A stretch of DNA of 64,000 nucleotides from positions 84,715-148,714 of the forward strand of contig JAPPNK010000005.1 in assembly GCA_028818695.1 (NCBI GenBank), in the 5' to 3' direction. The stretch comes from Candidatus Poribacteria bacterium (GTDB taxonomy: Bacteria; Poribacteria; WGA-4E; GCA-2687025). Below the pieces are notes generated by a model that saw only the letters and a program-made list of their open reading frames with translations, searched no databases and was not told the origin of the DNA. The position numbers were made by a program, and so were the translations under genes. Shown here piece by piece: positions 61,356-64,000 of the stretch (positions are counted from its first letter, which is position 1; every line of letters starts with the position of its first letter).

Positions 61356-61973
61356 ATGAATTCTGTCAACCCGTCCATTGAACCGTCTGAAGTGGAGCTG
61401 GATCTGCTGAAGCTCCCGCGTCTGCTCTCTTGGAAGGAGGCGTTTGGAAACGGCAACCCTGTTGAGCTGGACATCGGCTGCGGGCGCGGGCGGTTCATCA
61501 TAGAGGCGGCGCAGGCGCGCCCGAATGTGAACTATCTTGGAATCGATGTGTCTGGAAAGTCGCTGCGTATGGCAAAGGAGCGCATCGCCAAGCGCGGCAT
61601 CGCAAACGCGAAGACTGCATGGGGGGACGCGCGCCATTTCATCGCAGACCGCGTCGCGGACGGGTCGCTTGACGCGGCGCATCTGCTGTTTCCCGACCCC
61701 TGGCCGAAGAGTCGACACCAAAAGCGGCGCGTGGCGACTCCTGAATTCGCGGCGGAGCTGCGGCGCGCTTTGGGGAGGGGGCGTCCGTTTCATGTGGCGA
61801 CCGACATCGCCGATTACTTTGACGAGCTGCTGGAAGCGGTCGCGTCGGGCGGACATTTTGAGATTTTGTCGGAAGGCTTATACGACCCGGAACGTCAGTT
61901 TTTGACAAACTATGCGGCAAAATATCTGGAGCAGGGGCGCGAGATGCATTACGCGCGCCTGCGGAGTGTGTGA
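61356..61973 (+). CDS. trmB: tRNA (guanine-N7-)-methyltransferase TrmB
   Basis: 205 residues. Methylates G46 of tRNA. Motif I ELDIGCGRGRFIIEAA (about 34-49), NYLGIDVSGKSLRMAKERIA, and LLFPDPWPKSRHQKRRVATP (about 109-128), the family-specific signature. 18 bases after the transglutaminase gene; probably the last gene of that transcript. Confidence 0.95.
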   Translation: MNSVNPSIEPSEVELDLLKLPRLLSWKEAFGNGNPVELDIGCGRGRFIIEAAQARPNVNYLGIDVSGKSLRMAKERIAKRGIANAKTAWGDARHFIADRVADGSLDAAHLLFPDPWPKSRHQKRRVATPEFAAELRRALGRGRPFHVATDIADYFDELLEAVASGGHFEILSEGLYDPERQFLTNYAAKYLEQGREMHYARLRSV

Positions 61974-62008
61974 GGCTGGTTGAGGAAGCATGAAACTGGG
62001 ACGCCGCT

Positions 62009-62037
62009 TTGCGTTTGTCCTGTTTATTATGTATAAT
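62009..62037 (+). promoter_or_regulatory. Distal promoter candidate upstream of the DAHP synthase gene
   Basis: TTGCGT (62009-62014), 17 bp, TATAAT (62032-62037), the only perfect -10 that I saw. It lies before the cassette at 62051-62203, so its transcript would run through it. Confidence 0.55.
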
Positions 62038-62050
62038 AAGGGCATTAGCG

Positions 62051-62203
62051 CTGATGTTGGCGCTTGAGCTGGGACAACGCTAGAAGCGGACTGGGGCGGT
62101 TTCTGCGGTCCTGTGGATTTCTCTGCGCAGGAGCGGGCGGGAACAGCGGTCTGGATAGAAGGGCGTTGTCCGTTCAAATGTCCAACTCAAGGAGCCAGGT
62201 CAG
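62051..62203. repeat. Box-flanked intergenic cassette, copy D (153 bp)
   Basis: The left end CTGATGTTGGCGCTTGAGCT, then GGGACA, faces left. The right end TGTCCAACTCAAGGAGCCAG, then GTCAG, faces the DAHP synthase gene. The interior has no REP palindrome, and its G-rich part (GAGCGGGCGGGAACAGCGG) resembles cassette B. Confidence 0.65.
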
Positions 62204-62242
62204 TTTAAAGCGTTGCGCCTTTGCGCGCGTTCGAGTTATGGT
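62179..62242 (+). promoter_or_regulatory. Proximal promoter of the DAHP synthase gene with upstream box
   Basis: Box ending at 62203, a 9-base gap, -35 TTGCGC (62213-62218), 18 bp, -10 TATGGT (62237-62242). Confidence 0.6.
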
Positions 62243-62306
62243 TAAGGCTTGTGTGGAAATGGAACCGCGGAAGGCGGGGGAAGCGTCAATAGATAGGAAA
62301 CCGGAG

Positions 62307-63437
62307 ATGATTGTCAAAATGCGCCGCGTCGCAACGGAGCGCGAAATACACGCCGTTGAACAGCGGCTGAGCGAGCTAGGTTACAACACAGGAAAGTTGA
62401 CCGGCACCGACCATACGCTGATTGGCGTGTACGGCGACATTTCCCAACTGCCGCATGCGGATATTTCCAAAATGTCAGGCGTCGAACAGCTGATTCAGAT
62501 TTCCCGAAAGTACAAAAGGGCCGCTCAAAAGGGGGATCCGCTCAACCTTATCTATTCCTCTTTCAACATCGGCAACGTTCCGATCGGAGACAGTCTTGTC
62601 GTCATTGCCGGTCCATGCTCCGTTGAGAGCGAGGCGCAGATCGTAGCATCCGCGCATATGGCGAAGGAGGCGGGCGCGCATGTACTCAGGGGCGGAGTCC
62701 ATAAGTACCGCTCCAGCCCCTACAGCGGCTGGGAAGGCATCGGCTCCGAATCTAAAAAAGCGCTCAAAAAAGGGCTAGATATGATCGTCAAGGCGGGCAG
62801 GGAGGTGGACATGCCGACCGCCGTCGAGATACTTGATCATACGACCATCCCGCTTTTTGAGGACTGCGGGGTCGACTGCCTGCAGATCGGCGAGCCGAAC
62901 AGCCGAAACACCGTCCTGCTAAACGAGCTGCGCAACACGGAGCTGCCGGTGATCCACAAGCGCGGGCATTCTCTGGACGCCGAAGAGTATCTGCTCTGGG
63001 TGGAGCGCATGATGGTGCGCGGCAAGGAGAACATCATCCTGTGCGAGCGCGGAATACGCAGCCATACGAAATACACGCGCAACACGCTGGACTTGGGAAC
63101 GGTCGCGGCGTTCCATTATCAGCTGACGGGGCTGCCGGTGGCGGTGGACGCCTCGCACGGGTCGGGAATACGCGACCTTGTGCATCCGCTGTCGGTGGCA
63201 AGCGTCTTTGCGGGGGCGAGCGTCCTGATTGCCGAGGCGCATCCGAACCCGATGATCGCCAAGTCGGACGGGTTCCAGGCGCTGTATCCAGAGCAGCTGA
63301 GCAATCTGATTCGGGCGGCGACGGCCGCTTGGAAGCTGCGCGAGAACATGAAGGACCTGTATATTCCGTCCAGAGCTCTGGAGCAGACCTATGAGAGCCG
63401 CGTGGATGAGGACGCGGCGCATTTCTTTGGAGAGTAG
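62307..63437 (+). CDS. aroF: 3-deoxy-7-phosphoheptulonate (DAHP) synthase, type I-beta
   Basis: 376 residues. First step of aromatic amino acid synthesis (PEP + erythrose 4-phosphate). An N-terminal ferredoxin-like regulatory domain (about 1-70: VKMRRVATEREIHAVEQRLS) and a TIM barrel with IAGPCSVES, LRGGVHKYRSSPYSGWEGIG, CLQIGEPNSRN, HKRGHSLDAEEYLLWVE, ILCERGIRSHTKYTRNTLDL, VDASHGSGIRDLV and AEAHPNP. ATG 62307 is preceded by AGGAAACC. The frame is open from 62064, but that part lies inside the cassette and promoter. Confidence 0.93.
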   Translation: MIVKMRRVATEREIHAVEQRLSELGYNTGKLTGTDHTLIGVYGDISQLPHADISKMSGVEQLIQISRKYKRAAQKGDPLNLIYSSFNIGNVPIGDSLVVIAGPCSVESEAQIVASAHMAKEAGAHVLRGGVHKYRSSPYSGWEGIGSESKKALKKGLDMIVKAGREVDMPTAVEILDHTTIPLFEDCGVDCLQIGEPNSRNTVLLNELRNTELPVIHKRGHSLDAEEYLLWVERMMVRGKENIILCERGIRSHTKYTRNTLDLGTVAAFHYQLTGLPVAVDASHGSGIRDLVHPLSVASVFAGASVLIAEAHPNPMIAKSDGFQALYPEQLSNLIRAATAAWKLRENMKDLYIPSRALEQTYESRVDEDAAHFFGE

Positions 63438-63440
63438 CGG

Positions 63441-63779
63441 ATGGGCGTCTCGAAGGTGAGCGCGCTGCGGGAGATACGCCCTTTTGAGGGGGTGTCGCTG
63501 CGGGTTTCATCGGGCGAGCGGGGAATGCTCTCATTTGTATATTTTGAGCCGGGCGGGGTTGTCCCGCCCCATTCGCATCCGCATGAGCAGATGGGCGTCG
63601 CGCTGGAGGGTTCGTTTGAGTTGACGATCGGGGACGAGACTCGCGTCGTTCAGGAGGGAGACATTTGGCATATCGCGCCGAATGTTGTGCATAGCGCTCG
63701 GGCGATGGGCGAAAAGGCGGCGGCGCTGGATATTTTTGTGCCGCCGCGGGAGGATTACGCCGCGCTGGCGAAGGATTAA
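63441..63779 (+). CDS. Cupin (cupin_2) domain protein, 112 aa
   Basis: A single conserved barrel: motif 1 PGGVVPPHSHPHEQMGVALE (His, His, Glu metal ligands) and motif 2 GDIWHIAPNVVHSARA (His). Possibly a small sugar or metabolite sensor or isomerase. It starts 3 bases after the DAHP synthase stop, so the two are co-transcribed. Specificity unknown. Confidence 0.88.
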   Translation: MGVSKVSALREIRPFEGVSLRVSSGERGMLSFVYFEPGGVVPPHSHPHEQMGVALEGSFELTIGDETRVVQEGDIWHIAPNVVHSARAMGEKAAALDIFVPPREDYAALAKD

Positions 63780-63797
63780 AACCGCTAACGATGAGAT

Positions 63798-63936
63798 AGT
63801 ACGCTTATACGGAGTTTTATTTTTTGACCCTAAAGCGTCCGCGCCGCCCGCTGTCATTCCCGCGAAAGCGGGAATCTTAAAAGATATATCGCTTTATCAA
63901 ACGCTATCGCCGTCAATAACTCCGTTTGAGCGTACT
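63798..63936. repeat. Second type of small inverted-repeat element with REP centre
   Basis: AGTACGCTTATACGGAGTT (63798-63816) and the inverse of AGTACGCTCAAACGGAGTT (63918-63936) match in 17 of 19 bases and flank a REP palindrome. It has no box ends, so it differs from cassettes A-D. The rest of 63780-64000 shows no gene, apart from one more GTACGCTCAT at 63951-63960. Confidence 0.65.
63856..63875. repeat. REP-like palindrome, copy 4
   Basis: ATTCCCGC GAAA GCGGGAAT, perfect 8-bp stem, at the middle of the 63798-63936 element. Confidence 0.85.
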
Positions 63937-64000
63937 ACCGCACCCGGGTGGTACGCTCATGCGATGGCATTCATAAAAACCCTTTTACGACAGCGACGAG

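Noticed and set aside
62064-62306. An N-terminal extension of the DAHP synthase
   Set aside because: It translates the cassette, box and promoter. The type I-beta N-terminal domain begins at 62307.
1-64000. tRNA or rRNA genes
   Set aside because: The gaps are mostly short, and I saw no cloverleaf pattern with GTTCGANTC-type T-loops or rRNA sequence. A covariance-model search was not possible, so small RNAs could be missed.

Overview
The window is a 64-kb piece of a bacterial chromosome with moderately high GC, almost fully coding. There are no phage genes, CRISPR arrays, transposase genes or tRNA/rRNA genes that I can see. The gene content points to an uncultured lineage of the Poribacteria type: two phytanoyl-CoA dioxygenases, LamG and jelly-roll carbohydrate-binding-like secreted proteins, two DUF6785-type membrane proteins, several PorV-like barrels and FlgD-type C-terminal domains. 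Related candidate phyla share many of these families, so the phylum call is a judgement from gene content, not a computed placement. TTG and GTG starts and 4-bp stop/start overlaps (ATGA, TTGA, GTGA) are common.

Layout. 1-846: cysteine desulfurase, cut by the window edge. 1088-4821: a lipoprotein, a secreted protein and a large redoxin/cytochrome c/copper-monooxygenase-like protein. 4789-7153 (minus): operon phytanoyl-CoA dioxygenase, aldose 1-epimerase, pyroglutamyl peptidase. 7300-9538 (minus): a membrane-anchored protein preceded by a secreted protein whose signal peptide is out of frame at a run of seven G/C. 9998-23170 (plus): a tight run starting with NfeD, a short NfeD and two FloA flotillins, then a lipoprotein, a VOC protein, an outer-membrane/secretion block (lamin-tail/FlgD protein, PorV-like barrels, HhH protein, SurA-like chaperone, FN3/FlgD protein) and a Gfo/Idh/MocA oxidoreductase. 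23313-27366: four tandem membrane-anchored paralogues of unknown function. 27453-31638 (minus): phytanoyl-CoA dioxygenase, GH1 beta-glucosidase, ABC exporter. 31738-39098 (minus): LamG protein, two crystallin-fold paralogues, a TolB-like propeller, three jelly-roll paralogues and a methyltransferase. 39208-41058 (minus): Ser/Thr kinase, divergent from ftsH. 41549-48248 (plus): ftsH, folP, acpS, a barrel protein, a GcvH-like protein, a lipoprotein, tsaD and a TsaC/YrdC protein. 48308-48745 (minus): Hsp20. 49208-54819 (plus): rpmG (50 codons), a MoaB/Mog protein, a frameshifted DUF6785-type gene, a PorV-like barrel and an intact DUF6785-type gene. 54962-58339 (minus): three tandem membrane-anchored WD40 proteins. 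58567-63779 (plus): lipoprotein, TPR/transglutaminase lipoprotein, trmB, DAHP synthase, cupin.

The most interesting signal is regulatory. A box of about 26 bp, roughly TGTCCCAACT, nine variable bases (often cAAGnCGnm), then AGGTCAG, lies upstream of at least nine promoters in this window. Its last base is nearly always 9-10 bp before the -35 hexamer (often TTGCnn), followed by a 17-bp spacer and a -10 such as TATGCT, TATACT or TAGCAT. In several intergenic regions two such boxes face outward from a shared core of 120-167 bp, and two of these cores hold a REP-like palindrome (ATTCCC-N8-GGGAAT). This could be an upstream activator site, part of an extended promoter, or the ends of a small mobile cassette that lands at a fixed distance from promoters. 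I do not recognise it from any described system.
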